From contig JAEWQH010000091.1 of assembly GCA_023399275.1 (NCBI GenBank), forward strand, positions 1 to 8,800: 8,800 nt of DNA, given 5' to 3'. The notes under the pieces were generated by a model. It made no database searches and was not told where the DNA came from. It saw nothing but the letters and a program-made list of their open reading frames with translations. The stretch's first letter is position 1. Every line of letters starts with the position of its first letter. This DNA is from Bacillota bacterium (GTDB lineage Bacteria > Bacillota > Clostridia > Christensenellales > CAG-138). Below, piece by piece: positions 1-6,593 of this stretch. Position numbers and translations under genes: made by a program.

Positions 1-510
1 CACGATCAGGCTGATGCCCCAGAGCGCGCCGCAGAAGACATACCAGCCAAACGAAGGTGTAACCGCGGTGGACGTGCTGAACTTCAACGCGTAGAAAAAA
101 GCAAGCAACGCAACCGTGCTGACCGCGAGCGCGATCCACATGCCTTTGCTTCTGCCGTTTTTTGCACCCTCGCGAAAGAGGTTTGGAAAGGTGCCGACAA
201 TCAGCCCGACAAACAGGCTGACGATGACGGAGGCCTCCAGTGAAAGCAGCTTTGCGATCAACCCCGCGAGCCCGATAAACCCGAGCGCCCAACCGATCCC
301 GATCGGCATGAACATCTTCCAGTACGTCTTCAGATTCCGAAACGGGTGCGCCAGCACGGCCATCATCGGCCTGTAAATGCCAAACACCACGCAAAGCACC
401 CCGCCGGAGATCCCCGGCAAAATCGCACCGGCGCCTATAATCGCGCCCTGAATGACGCGCATGAAGAACTTTCGCACATGAGCCAGCTGAAATCGCTGTC
501 TTTCTTCCAT
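1..510 (-). CDS. DUF368 family membrane protein, partial (3' end outside window)
   Basis: Multi-spanning membrane protein of the DUF368 family. Members of this family (PopT) have been linked to flipping undecaprenyl phosphate back across the membrane for cell-wall synthesis; that role is taken from the family, not shown here. The 170 codons present are open from an ATG at 508-510 to the window edge with no stop. The family signature GAGAILPGISGG lies at residues 26-37, after a short basic, amphipathic N-terminus. Hydrophobic segments follow at about 20-46, 68-90 and 94-112, the last carrying the glycine-rich LFVGLIVGTFPNLF. The start was chosen because the family motif normally lies about 20-30 residues in, and a weak purine stretch (GAAAGG) sits 10 bases upstream. 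The frame stays open further upstream, so a TTG start about 13 codons earlier is not excluded. It has its own promoter and is separated from the upstream permease gene by a terminator. Confidence 0.88.
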   Translation of the reverse strand, partial: MEERQRFQLAHVRKFFMRVIQGAIIGAGAILPGISGGVLCVVFGIYRPMMAVLAHPFRNLKTYWKMFMPIGIGWALGFIGLAGLIAKLLSLEASVIVSLFVGLIVGTFPNLFREGAKNGRSKGMWIALAVSTVALLAFFYALKFSTSTAVTPSFGWYVFCGALWGISLIV

Positions 511-641
511 CCTGTATTCGCCTTTCTGACACAGAATTGGGCTATGCAAAGCCGGCTCGCAAACCGGATACTGCCCGTTACGCGGACCGGCCGACCGCGA
601 TTTCAAGAACAACTCGCCTCGATAGCTCGGAAACGGTATTT

Positions 642-670
642 AGTATATACCAAATTGCGCGCCTCGGCAA
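642..670 (-). promoter_or_regulatory. Sigma-70-type promoter for the DUF368 gene
   Basis: Read on the minus strand, a -35 box TTGCCG (665-670) and a -10 box TATACT (642-647) are separated by exactly 17 bases (648-664). Transcription should start near 635, which leaves a leader of about 125 bases before the ATG at 510. The leader contains a short GC-rich imperfect hairpin (CGCGG/CCGCG, near 582-600) but nothing I recognise as a riboswitch. The promoter lies downstream of the permease terminator, so the DUF368 gene is probably an independent unit. Confidence 0.65.
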
Positions 671-711
671 CCCGCATGGAAAAGCGATTTATAAAACTCG
701 CAGCCGCGCGG

Positions 712-743
712 ACAAAAGTCAGGCCGCCGATCCTTCGGCGGCC
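712..743 (-). terminator. Intrinsic terminator downstream of the permease gene
   Basis: Perfect 9-bp stem GGCCGCCGA/TCGGCGGCC (722-730 with 735-743) with a 4-base loop. On the minus strand it is followed by GA-C and then a run of four T (714-717). It lies 28 bases after the permease stop codon. The T run is short and offset, so termination may be only partial, but position and stem strength fit well. Confidence 0.7.
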
Positions 744-770
744 CAGACGGGTAAACGAGATTCTTTCGAT

Positions 771-2132
771 CTACTCGAGCGTCTTCTTCTCGCGCGCAAA
801 CAGCACGCCGACAGCCATAATGACCACGAACAGCACGAGATACCAGACCACCGCCATTCGATGCGACACGATCGCGGCGTATACCATAAACAGACAGCCG
901 AGCACAGCGAGCGCCGGCATCACAAACCGTTTGAAAAAGCCGAGGTCTTTCTGCTTGGCTATGAATGCGATAAACATCGGGATATACATGGCATAGACCG
1001 TGATGATCGGCAGTTCGGAGGAATCGAACGACACCACGCCAAACCACGATTTTTCAACAAGGTTCGCACCGTAGAAGTATGCGAGCCAGAGCGCGCACAG
1101 CAGCAACCCCAGCACGGAGGAGTTGGTCGCCATATTTGTCTTGGGGCTAACCTCCAGATAGACCTCCGGCGCAGGGCCGACCTTGCGCGCCGCGAGTGAG
1201 TAGAAGCCGCGCGTGCAGCCCATCATGAGCCCGTTGAGCGTACCGAGGCATGAGATGATGACAAATACAAACAGCAACGTCCCCGCAACGCTGGAGAAGA
1301 GCGTGGAAAACGCGATTCTGGCGCCTTCCTGCCCGTTTTCCATCAGCGTGGCATTCGGCACGACGCCGGCAAGACCAACGTAATAGAGAATATAGGTTAA
1401 AACGACGATAGCCGCGCCCGCAACCAGCGCGATCGGCAGGTTTTTCTTGGAATCGCGCAGCTCGGCGTTGATGCTCGTGGCGATCACCCAGCCTTCGTAT
1501 GCAAACGCGGTGGCGCAGACAGCGGTCAGCAGCGCGCCGCTCTTGGACGTGACCTCGGATACGGCATGTGTGAAGTTTTGCACCGTCATGCCGTTTGCAA
1601 GCCCAACGACGACGCCAACCACACCCATCAGCGCGAGCGGAATCAGCTTGATCACAGTCGTTGCAACCTGAAACTTACCCGCGAGCTTTGGCGAGAGCGC
1701 GTTGAGCGCATAGCTGCCGACGAGATAGACCCCCGAGAGCACCATGCACTCGGGGCCGACGATCGACCAGCCGAAGAGCACGGCGGTATAGCGCGCCGAG
1801 ACCCACGCAAGCACGCTCGTCAGCGTCGGATAATAGATCGTGGCAAAAAACCAGCCCATCATGTAACCGTATTTTTTCCCGAGCGTCACCTCGGAATAGT
1901 CCACAACGCCGTTGACATACTCATATTTCGTCGCCATTACGGCAAACACGTAGGAGCAGATCATCATGATGACGCCGCCGATGATCCACGCCAGAATGCC
2001 GAGCGGGAGGTTTCCGCCGGTTACGCCGAGAATTTTTTCCGCCTTAAAGAAAACACCGCTTCCGATGACGATGCCCACGACCATCGAGATAGCGGTAAAA
2101 AGGCCATACTTCTTTTTCAGTTGTGTTTCCAT
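771..2132 (-). CDS. APC-superfamily amino acid permease
   Basis: A 453-residue inner-membrane transporter of the amino acid-polyamine-organocation superfamily, with about 12 hydrophobic segments. The N-terminal segment has the family signature GIVIGSGVFF (residues 20-29). In known APC structures the GSG unwound part of TM1 binds the substrate backbone. The TM6 equivalent FAYEGW (210-215) is followed by ELRDSKKNLP (224-233), the usual loop motif of the LAT/CAT-like branch that includes serine/threonine exchangers such as SteT. Substrate and direction cannot be read from the sequence. The start ATG has a good ribosome binding site (AAGGGG, 8 bases upstream), and the length is typical for the family. 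It is transcribed alone from the promoter at 2195-2223 and ends at a hairpin at 712-743. It is divergent from the alpha-galactosidase gene, and nothing in the sequence shows that the two share a pathway. Confidence 0.93.
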   Translation of the reverse strand: METQLKKKYGLFTAISMVVGIVIGSGVFFKAEKILGVTGGNLPLGILAWIIGGVIMMICSYVFAVMATKYEYVNGVVDYSEVTLGKKYGYMMGWFFATIYYPTLTSVLAWVSARYTAVLFGWSIVGPECMVLSGVYLVGSYALNALSPKLAGKFQVATTVIKLIPLALMGVVGVVVGLANGMTVQNFTHAVSEVTSKSGALLTAVCATAFAYEGWVIATSINAELRDSKKNLPIALVAGAAIVVLTYILYYVGLAGVVPNATLMENGQEGARIAFSTLFSSVAGTLLFVFVIISCLGTLNGLMMGCTRGFYSLAARKVGPAPEVYLEVSPKTNMATNSSVLGLLLCALWLAYFYGANLVEKSWFGVVSFDSSELPIITVYAMYIPMFIAFIAKQKDLGFFKRFVMPALAVLGCLFMVYAAIVSHRMAVVWYLVLFVVIMAVGVLFAREKKTLE

Positions 2133-2194
2133 TGCCCAATCCCCTTATTCTGCTTTTAGATGTGATGATTTTTCGAATAGGTAACCCCGATACA

Positions 2195-2223
2195 TTTATA
2201 CAATATGTCACGAGGGATGTCAA
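2195..2223 (-). promoter_or_regulatory. Strong sigma-70-type promoter for the permease gene
   Basis: On the minus strand, a consensus -35 TTGACA (2218-2223) and a -10 TATAAA (2195-2200) are separated by exactly 17 bases. The predicted start is near 2188, giving a leader of about 55 bases. It is one of the best promoter matches in the window. A perfect inverted repeat begins 12 bases upstream of its -35 box. Confidence 0.8.
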
Positions 2224-2235
2224 CAGACTTCACGC

Positions 2236-2263
2236 TGCGCCGCAGCGAATTTCCTGCGGCGCA
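2236..2263. promoter_or_regulatory. Perfect inverted repeat between divergent promoters (operator candidate)
   Basis: TGCGCCGCAG (2236-2245) and CTGCGGCGCA (2254-2263) are perfect 10-bp arms around an 8-base centre. The left arm also sits inside a second palindrome, CGCTGCG-C-CGCAGCG (2233-2247). The repeat lies almost midway between the -35 boxes of the permease (2218-2223) and alpha-galactosidase (2278-2283) promoters. Both predicted transcripts start outside it and run away from it, so it should not act as a terminator for either gene. A protein-binding site controlling one or both promoters is the simplest reading, but this is inference. Confidence 0.5.
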
Positions 2264-2277
2264 CATGCGCACGCGGA

Positions 2278-2306
2278 TTGACGCTTTTACGCTGTAAAGA
2301 TACAAT
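2278..2306 (+). promoter_or_regulatory. Sigma-70-type promoter for the alpha-galactosidase gene
   Basis: A -35 box TTGACG (2278-2283) and a -10 box TACAAT (2301-2306) are separated by exactly 17 bases. Transcription should start near 2313, about 53 bases before the ATG at 2366. The spacer contains a short perfect inverted repeat, listed separately. Confidence 0.75.
2286..2298. promoter_or_regulatory. Short inverted repeat in the alpha-galactosidase promoter spacer
   Basis: TTTAC (2286-2290) and GTAAA (2294-2298) form perfect 5-bp arms around GCT, wholly inside the 17-base spacer between -35 and -10. A repressor bound here would block the promoter. It recalls the TTAC/GTAA half-sites of some sugar repressors, but it lacks the central CG of classical LacI-type operators. 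Arms of 5 bp can arise by chance. Confidence 0.3.
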
Positions 2307-2365
2307 GGGGATAGAATCACGATCAACCTGGGCGCGACCGCATTTCTTATGGCGAAAGGACGCAT

Positions 2366-4771
2366 ATGATCGCATATCTGGATCAAGTGTTTACCCTGGA
2401 GACGGAGCATACAAGCTATCTGTTTCGCATCACCGACTTTGGCCACCTTGAGCACGTTTACTACGGCGTGCGTGTGCCGCGCGGCGAAACGGAGCCGCTG
2501 TGCACCAAGCGCGCCATCCAGCAGGGCAGCTCGGTGCTCTACGACGCCGCGCGCGACGACGCTTACTGTCTGGACAACCTGCCGCTGGAGTGGTCCGGCG
2601 TCGGTTGCGGCGACTACCGGCAGACGCCGCTGGAGGTGCGGCTGTCGGACGGCACCTATCGGACCGATTTCCTCTACGCGTCACATTCGATCATGGCCGG
2701 CTGTATTCCGATGGATACCCTGCCGGGCGCATACGACGACACCGGCGAGGCGCAGACGCTGATCGTGTCCTTGGCGGATGCCGCGGGCGGGCTTACGCTG
2801 ATGCTGTACTACACAGTGTTTCCGTCCACCGACGTCATCGCGCGGCGCGCGGTGCTGGTCAATGCGGGCACCGGCGCGGTATCGATCCGCAGGATCATGA
2901 GCATGCAGCTCGACATGGAGAACGAAGGCTTCTCCCTTGTCACCTTCGACGGCGCATGGATCAAGGAGACACACCGCCATGATCGAAAGCTTCAATATGG
3001 GCAATATATCAACGCCTCGGTCACCGGCGCATCCAGCAACCGGCATAATCCAGGGTTCTTACTCTTTGCGGATGGAGCAACCCAGTCCCACGGGCGCGTC
3101 TACGGCTTCAACCTCGTCTACAGCGGCAACCATCTCGGGCTGGCAGAACTGGCGCCGTTTGACCTCGTGCGCGTGCAGCTCGGCGTCAATCCGCACTGTT
3201 TCGACTGGACGCTCGCGCCCGGAGAACGCTTCGAAACGCCCGAAGCGGTGATGACCTTCTCTCCGGACGGATTCAACGGCATGAGTGCGCACTTTCATGA
3301 CTTTGTCAATCGTCATATCGTGCGCGGAGACTGGAAGGAGAAAGAGCGCCCCGTACTCGTCAACGACTGGGAGGCCTGCTTTTTTCGGTTTAACCGGGGA
3401 AAGCTTCTCCGCCTTGCCCGGCAGGCAAAGCGGCTCGGCGCGGAGCTATTCGTGCTGGATGACGGCTGGTTTGGCAAGCGCAACGACGACCGCGCAGGCC
3501 TCGGCGACTACGGCGTAAACAGAAAGAAACTTCCAGGAGGGATGCGGGCGTTTGCAGATGAGATACGGGCGCTCGGCATGCGTTTCGGGCTCTGGTTTGA
3601 ACCTGAGATGGTCAATCCGGACAGCGACCTGTTTCGCGCGCACCCGGAGTATGCGGTCACCACGCCCGGCCGAACCCCGTTGCCGGGCAGAAATCAGCTC
3701 GTGCTCGACCTATGCAACCCCGCAGTGCGCGGCTATATCGTGGAAAACGTCTGCCGGGTGCTCGACGACGCGCAGATCGACTACGTCAAGTGGGATATGA
3801 ATCGCCACATCAGCGATGCATACTCCCCCGCGCTCGCAAACCAAGGCGAGTTTTCGCACCGCTATATCATGGGGCTGTATGAGGTGCTTGCGCGTATCTT
3901 TCGGCCGCGTCCGCAGATCTTGTTGGAGTCCTGCTCGAGCGGCGGCAACCGCTTTGACCTCGGCATGCTCTGCTTTTCGCCGCAGATCTGGTCGAGCGAC
4001 GATACGGACGCCGTCGAGCGGCTCAAAATTCAGGAGGGTCTGAGCTACCTCTATCCGCTTTCCGCCATGGGCGCGCACGTCTCCGCCACGCCAAACCAGC
4101 AGACGCTGCGCCAAACGCCGATCTCTACGCGCTTCAACGTCGCGAGCTTCGGCTGCCTCGGCTATGAGCTCGATCCAAAGCACCTGACCCGGCTGGAGCG
4201 AATCGAACTGCGCGAACAGATCGCGTACTACAAGCGCTACCGGCGCACGCTGCAATACGGGCGGTTTTTACGCCACGATACGTCAAAGTCAAACAAGGTC
4301 TATTGGCAGGCGGTGTCGAAGGATCTGCGCTGCTCCATAGCAGGCGCGTTTCAAACGCTGGCGCAGGCGGCCGAGGGCAACGACGTGCTCCCCCTTTCAC
4401 AGCTCGACGAGGCAACGCGCTACCGTGTGCAAACCAAGCGCCAGCGCGTGTTTCTCCGCCGCTTTGGGGGGCTGATCAACCACCTGCTGCCGTTTTCCAT
4501 CAATCCAAACGGCTTGCTCTTTCGCTGGGCAGACCGGCTATACGCCCTTAAGGACTGCGTGGAGACCTATTCCGCCAGCGGAAAAACGCTCATGCAAGGC
4601 GTTCACCTGAATAACCAATTCGTCGGCACCGGCTACAATGCAAACGTTCGGCTGCTGGGCGACTTCGGCTCAAATCTCTATGCAATCGAGCATCTGCCTG
4701 AGGAACCGGTTGGCGCTGCGAAGGTAACCGTGCTTGATTCCGCCCAGATTTCGCGATTTAATCAACAATAA
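2366..4771 (+). CDS. Alpha-galactosidase, glycoside hydrolase family 36
   Basis: Predicted cytoplasmic retaining alpha-galactosidase that releases galactose from raffinose-type sugars and other alpha-galactosides; there is no signal peptide. The 801 residues show the usual order: an N-terminal beta-sandwich (about 1-320), the catalytic barrel with VNDWEA (W335), DDGWFGKR (365-372) and WFEPEM (410-415), then KWDMNR with the likely nucleophile D477. ESCSSGGNRFD (521-531) follows, and SSDDTDA (543-549) contains the likely acid/base D545. All key residues are intact. The family is usually near 720-750 residues; the excess lies mainly in the C-terminal domain, between YRV (686-688) and YSASG (735-739). 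The ATG follows AAAGGA by 5 bases. No sugar transporter or other galactose gene lies beside it. It is transcribed from its own promoter (2278-2306), and I see no strong terminator before degV. Confidence 0.95.
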   Translation: MIAYLDQVFTLETEHTSYLFRITDFGHLEHVYYGVRVPRGETEPLCTKRAIQQGSSVLYDAARDDAYCLDNLPLEWSGVGCGDYRQTPLEVRLSDGTYRTDFLYASHSIMAGCIPMDTLPGAYDDTGEAQTLIVSLADAAGGLTLMLYYTVFPSTDVIARRAVLVNAGTGAVSIRRIMSMQLDMENEGFSLVTFDGAWIKETHRHDRKLQYGQYINASVTGASSNRHNPGFLLFADGATQSHGRVYGFNLVYSGNHLGLAELAPFDLVRVQLGVNPHCFDWTLAPGERFETPEAVMTFSPDGFNGMSAHFHDFVNRHIVRGDWKEKERPVLVNDWEACFFRFNRGKLLRLARQAKRLGAELFVLDDGWFGKRNDDRAGLGDYGVNRKKLPGGMRAFADEIRALGMRFGLWFEPEMVNPDSDLFRAHPEYAVTTPGRTPLPGRNQLVLDLCNPAVRGYIVENVCRVLDDAQIDYVKWDMNRHISDAYSPALANQGEFSHRYIMGLYEVLARIFRPRPQILLESCSSGGNRFDLGMLCFSPQIWSSDDTDAVERLKIQEGLSYLYPLSAMGAHVSATPNQQTLRQTPISTRFNVASFGCLGYELDPKHLTRLERIELREQIAYYKRYRRTLQYGRFLRHDTSKSNKVYWQAVSKDLRCSIAGAFQTLAQAAEGNDVLPLSQLDEATRYRVQTKRQRVFLRRFGGLINHLLPFSINPNGLLFRWADRLYALKDCVETYSASGKTLMQGVHLNNQFVGTGYNANVRLLGDFGSNLYAIEHLPEEPVGAAKVTVLDSAQISRFNQQ

Positions 4772-4825
4772 ACATTTGATTTGTTGAAAACTTACCGTCC
4801 TGACACGTGCACCGCTGCGCTGCGG

Positions 4826-4854
4826 TTGACGCTGCCACGCCGGTTTGCTAGAAT
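4826..4854 (+). promoter_or_regulatory. Sigma-70-type promoter for the degV-type gene
   Basis: A -35 box TTGACG (4826-4831) and a -10 box TAGAAT (4849-4854) are separated by exactly 17 bases. The predicted start near 4861 leaves a leader of about 26 bases containing AGGAGG (4871-4876). An inverted repeat ACCGC-N6-GCGGT (4811-4826) touches the first base of the -35 box and could be a regulatory site. The promoter suggests degV is transcribed separately from the alpha-galactosidase, although read-through is possible. Confidence 0.7.
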
Positions 4855-4886
4855 AAAGAAACGTCTTTTGAGGAGGATACTTCCGT

Positions 4887-5774
4887 ATGCCCGATCATAA
4901 AATCATACTCAGCGCGGATACTCCCTGCGATATCGGCCCCGAGCTCAGGGCGCGCTATGCGGTGTCGCTCTATCCGCTTCACATCATTTTGGATGAAAAA
5001 CAGTATACAGACGGCGTGGACATCACCTCCGCGCAGCTGTATGAAGCCTGGTGGAAGCACAAGCTGCTCCCGCGCACCGCTGCGATCAATCCGGAAGAAT
5101 ACCAGAGCTATTTCGAGTCGTTTCTTGAGCAGGGGCACGATGTGATCCATATCTCCCTTGGCTCCGGGCTCTCCAGCTCGCACGCAAACGCGGTTCTTGC
5201 GGCAAACGCACTCAAGGGCAAGGGGAACGTATACATAATCGACTCCTGCTCGCTCTCCACGGGCTTTGGCCTGCTGGTCTGCGAGGCGGGCGAGCGCATC
5301 GCGGCCGGGTTGGCCGCGGAGCAGATCGTCTCCGAAGTTGCGGCGCTTTCGCAGGATACGCGCGCGAGCTTCATCCTCGACACGCTGGAGTTCATGCGCG
5401 CGGGCGGCCGCTGCTCGAGCATCACGCAGATCGGCGCAGCGTTGATGAACCTCAAGCCGACGATCCTCGTTCGAAACGACCGGCAGGGCAGCATGGTCGT
5501 TGGCAAAAAATACATGGGCAAGCTCGCCCCGTCGCTGATCAAGTATGTGGACGATCAGCTCAAGGACCGGACCGATCTGGTACTCGACCGCGTGTTTGTC
5601 ACCCACTCCGGCATGGACGACCCGGCGATCATCGACAAGGTCGTCGACCGCATCCGCGAGCTACAGCCCTTTGGGGAGATATTCGTCACGCAGGCAAGCT
5701 GCACCATCAGCAGCCACTGCGGCCCAAACACCCTCGGCGTACTCTTTCTTACCAAACCGGGCACGACGAGATAA
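4887..5774 (+). CDS. DegV family fatty-acid-binding protein (FakB-like)
   Basis: A 295-residue cytosolic DegV-fold protein. In the known Fak system such proteins carry a fatty acid to the kinase FakA, which phosphorylates it for phospholipid synthesis; no fakA is visible here. The N-terminal strand ends in SADTPCD (9-15). The ligand-carboxylate loop is GSGLSSS (92-98), with S93 the expected conserved serine. FMRAGGR (169-175) matches the family motif around GGR. THSGMDD and the C-terminal ISSHCGPNTLGVLF also match family positions. Length is normal. The ATG follows a strong AGGAGG with a slightly long 10-base spacing. The gene has its own promoter just upstream and a strong terminator 15 bases after its stop, so it is probably monocistronic. 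Family assignment is firm; the particular lipid bound is unknown. Confidence 0.93.
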   Translation: MPDHKIILSADTPCDIGPELRARYAVSLYPLHIILDEKQYTDGVDITSAQLYEAWWKHKLLPRTAAINPEEYQSYFESFLEQGHDVIHISLGSGLSSSHANAVLAANALKGKGNVYIIDSCSLSTGFGLLVCEAGERIAAGLAAEQIVSEVAALSQDTRASFILDTLEFMRAGGRCSSITQIGAALMNLKPTILVRNDRQGSMVVGKKYMGKLAPSLIKYVDDQLKDRTDLVLDRVFVTHSGMDDPAIIDKVVDRIRELQPFGEIFVTQASCTISSHCGPNTLGVLFLTKPGTTR

Positions 5775-5788
5775 AAGGTTTGTTTCTG

Positions 5789-5818
5789 AAAAAGGACGGC
5801 AAAGTCGCCGTCCTTTTT
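5789..5818. terminator. Strong intrinsic terminator, probably bidirectional
   Basis: GGACGGC (5794-5800) pairs with GCCGTCC (5807-5813) around a 6-base loop, flanked by AAAAA (5789-5793) and TTTTT (5814-5818), so the full stem can reach 12 bp. It ends the plus-strand degV transcript. The A-run becomes a T-run on the other strand, so it can also stop the minus-strand azlC-azlD-DUF1653 transcript arriving from the right. The rest of the gap, 5819-5995, holds no gene that I can support. Confidence 0.9.
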
Positions 5819-5995
5819 GCGCACAAAGCAACCTTCCGGGCAGGTTGGAACAGCCGCCCTTAGCGCCCCATAGAATCCGGCTGATGCGACGCTGACGCCG
5901 CCACGGATTCCCTCATAAAAACGGGCGGCTCTGCGTTCTTTTCCGTCCGCGCGTTCAAAGGATCGCGTACGAGGGTGCAGATCCCGCTTCGATCA

Positions 5996-6232
5996 TCATC
6001 CGCGATCGGCCGCCGGCCCTTCCTCTATGCGGGTAAATCGGCGCATCGCCCGCCCGTCCCGCTCCACAATTTCGCTCCACATGGATGCCGGGCGCACCCA
6101 CACGCCCCGCTCACCGTACAACGCGCGGTAGACAACCATCGGTTCAAGCGTTTCCGAGTGCCGCGCTACAAAGAGCACCTCGTATTCATTCCCCTTAAAG
6201 TGACGGTAGCGCCCGGGTTGAATCTCTTCCAT
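5996..6232 (-). CDS. DUF1653 domain protein
   Basis: A 78-residue protein made almost wholly of one DUF1653 domain. The family pattern is clear: PGRYRHFKGNEYEV (6-19), ARHSETLEPMVVYRALYG (23-40), then VWVRPASMW and a closing RF. The domain is common as a small stand-alone protein in bacteria, and no biochemical function is established that I can name. The ATG at 6230-6232 has AGGAGG only 4 bases upstream. It lies 22 bases after azlD on the same strand and is probably the last gene of that operon. Transcripts probably stop at the bidirectional terminator at 5789-5818. It is most likely a soluble cytoplasmic protein, since no hydrophobic segment is visible. Confidence 0.9.
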   Translation of the reverse strand: MEEIQPGRYRHFKGNEYEVLFVARHSETLEPMVVYRALYGERGVWVRPASMWSEIVERDGRAMRRFTRIEEGPAADRG

Positions 6233-6254
6233 CTTGCCTCCTGAAGCACATTTT

Positions 6255-6593
6255 TTATACGGCGAAGACCGTCTGCACCAGCAGCATGTACAGCGCTGTG
6301 CCGCAGCCGATGCTCAGCAGCACATTTTTGCGCCAGAGATGCAGCAGCACGACGAAGGCAATCGATATGAGCTCCGGCAATCCGTGCGGGCTCGCCTGCA
6401 AAGAGACGTCTTTGAGGCAGTAGACAGTCAAGAGCCCCATCATAACCGGCGGAAGCACGCCGCCGAGATACGCCACAAACTCGGGCGGCTGTTTCCCCTC
6501 CGGAAAAAGCAGAAACGGCGGAAAGCGCGTTGCCATGGCGCCGAGCGCAACCGCAAACACGACAAGCAGATACTCCACGTGCGTCAGCTGCAT
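6255..6593 (-). CDS. azlD: AzlD family branched-chain amino acid transport subunit
   Basis: A 112-residue, very hydrophobic protein with about four membrane segments, the small partner of AzlC. In the AzlCD family the two proteins together export branched-chain amino acids (and analogues such as 4-azaleucine in Bacillus). TRFPPFLLFP (22-31) and YLGGVLPPVMMG (42-53) fall at the usual AzlD positions. The ATG overlaps the end of azlC by 10 bases, and its ribosome binding site GGGAGG lies inside azlC, 8 bases upstream of the start. This indicates translational coupling and roughly matched amounts of the two subunits. Size is normal for the family. Confidence 0.9.
   Translation of the reverse strand: MQLTHVEYLLVVFAVALGAMATRFPPFLLFPEGKQPPEFVAYLGGVLPPVMMGLLTVYCLKDVSLQASPHGLPELISIAFVVLLHLWRKNVLLSIGCGTALYMLLVQTVFAV

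Noticed and set aside
537..1199. Plus-strand open frames of about 200 codons opposite the permease (also 1566-2159)
   Set aside because: They are antisense to a clear transporter gene and have low-complexity, charged translations without a domain.
2156..2455. A minus-strand open frame of 99 codons over the divergent promoter region
   Set aside because: It overlaps the start of the alpha-galactosidase gene, both promoters and the inverted repeat, and its product resembles no family I know.
4762..4787. TCAACAA/TTGTTGA hairpin at the end of the alpha-galactosidase gene
   Set aside because: It is an AT-rich 7-bp stem with a 12-base loop, overlaps the stop codon and has no T-run, so it is too weak to call a terminator.
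5829..5847. CAACCT/AGGTTG hairpin in the gap after degV
   Set aside because: The 6-bp stem has no T-run, promoter or neighbouring start codon, so chance is the likeliest explanation.
5917..5949. Possible minus-strand terminator: CGGACGG and CCGCCCG arms followed by TTTTT
   Set aside because: The stem has a central mismatch and a 14-base loop. The perfect bidirectional hairpin at 5789-5818 is a better stop for the same transcript, though this one may contribute.
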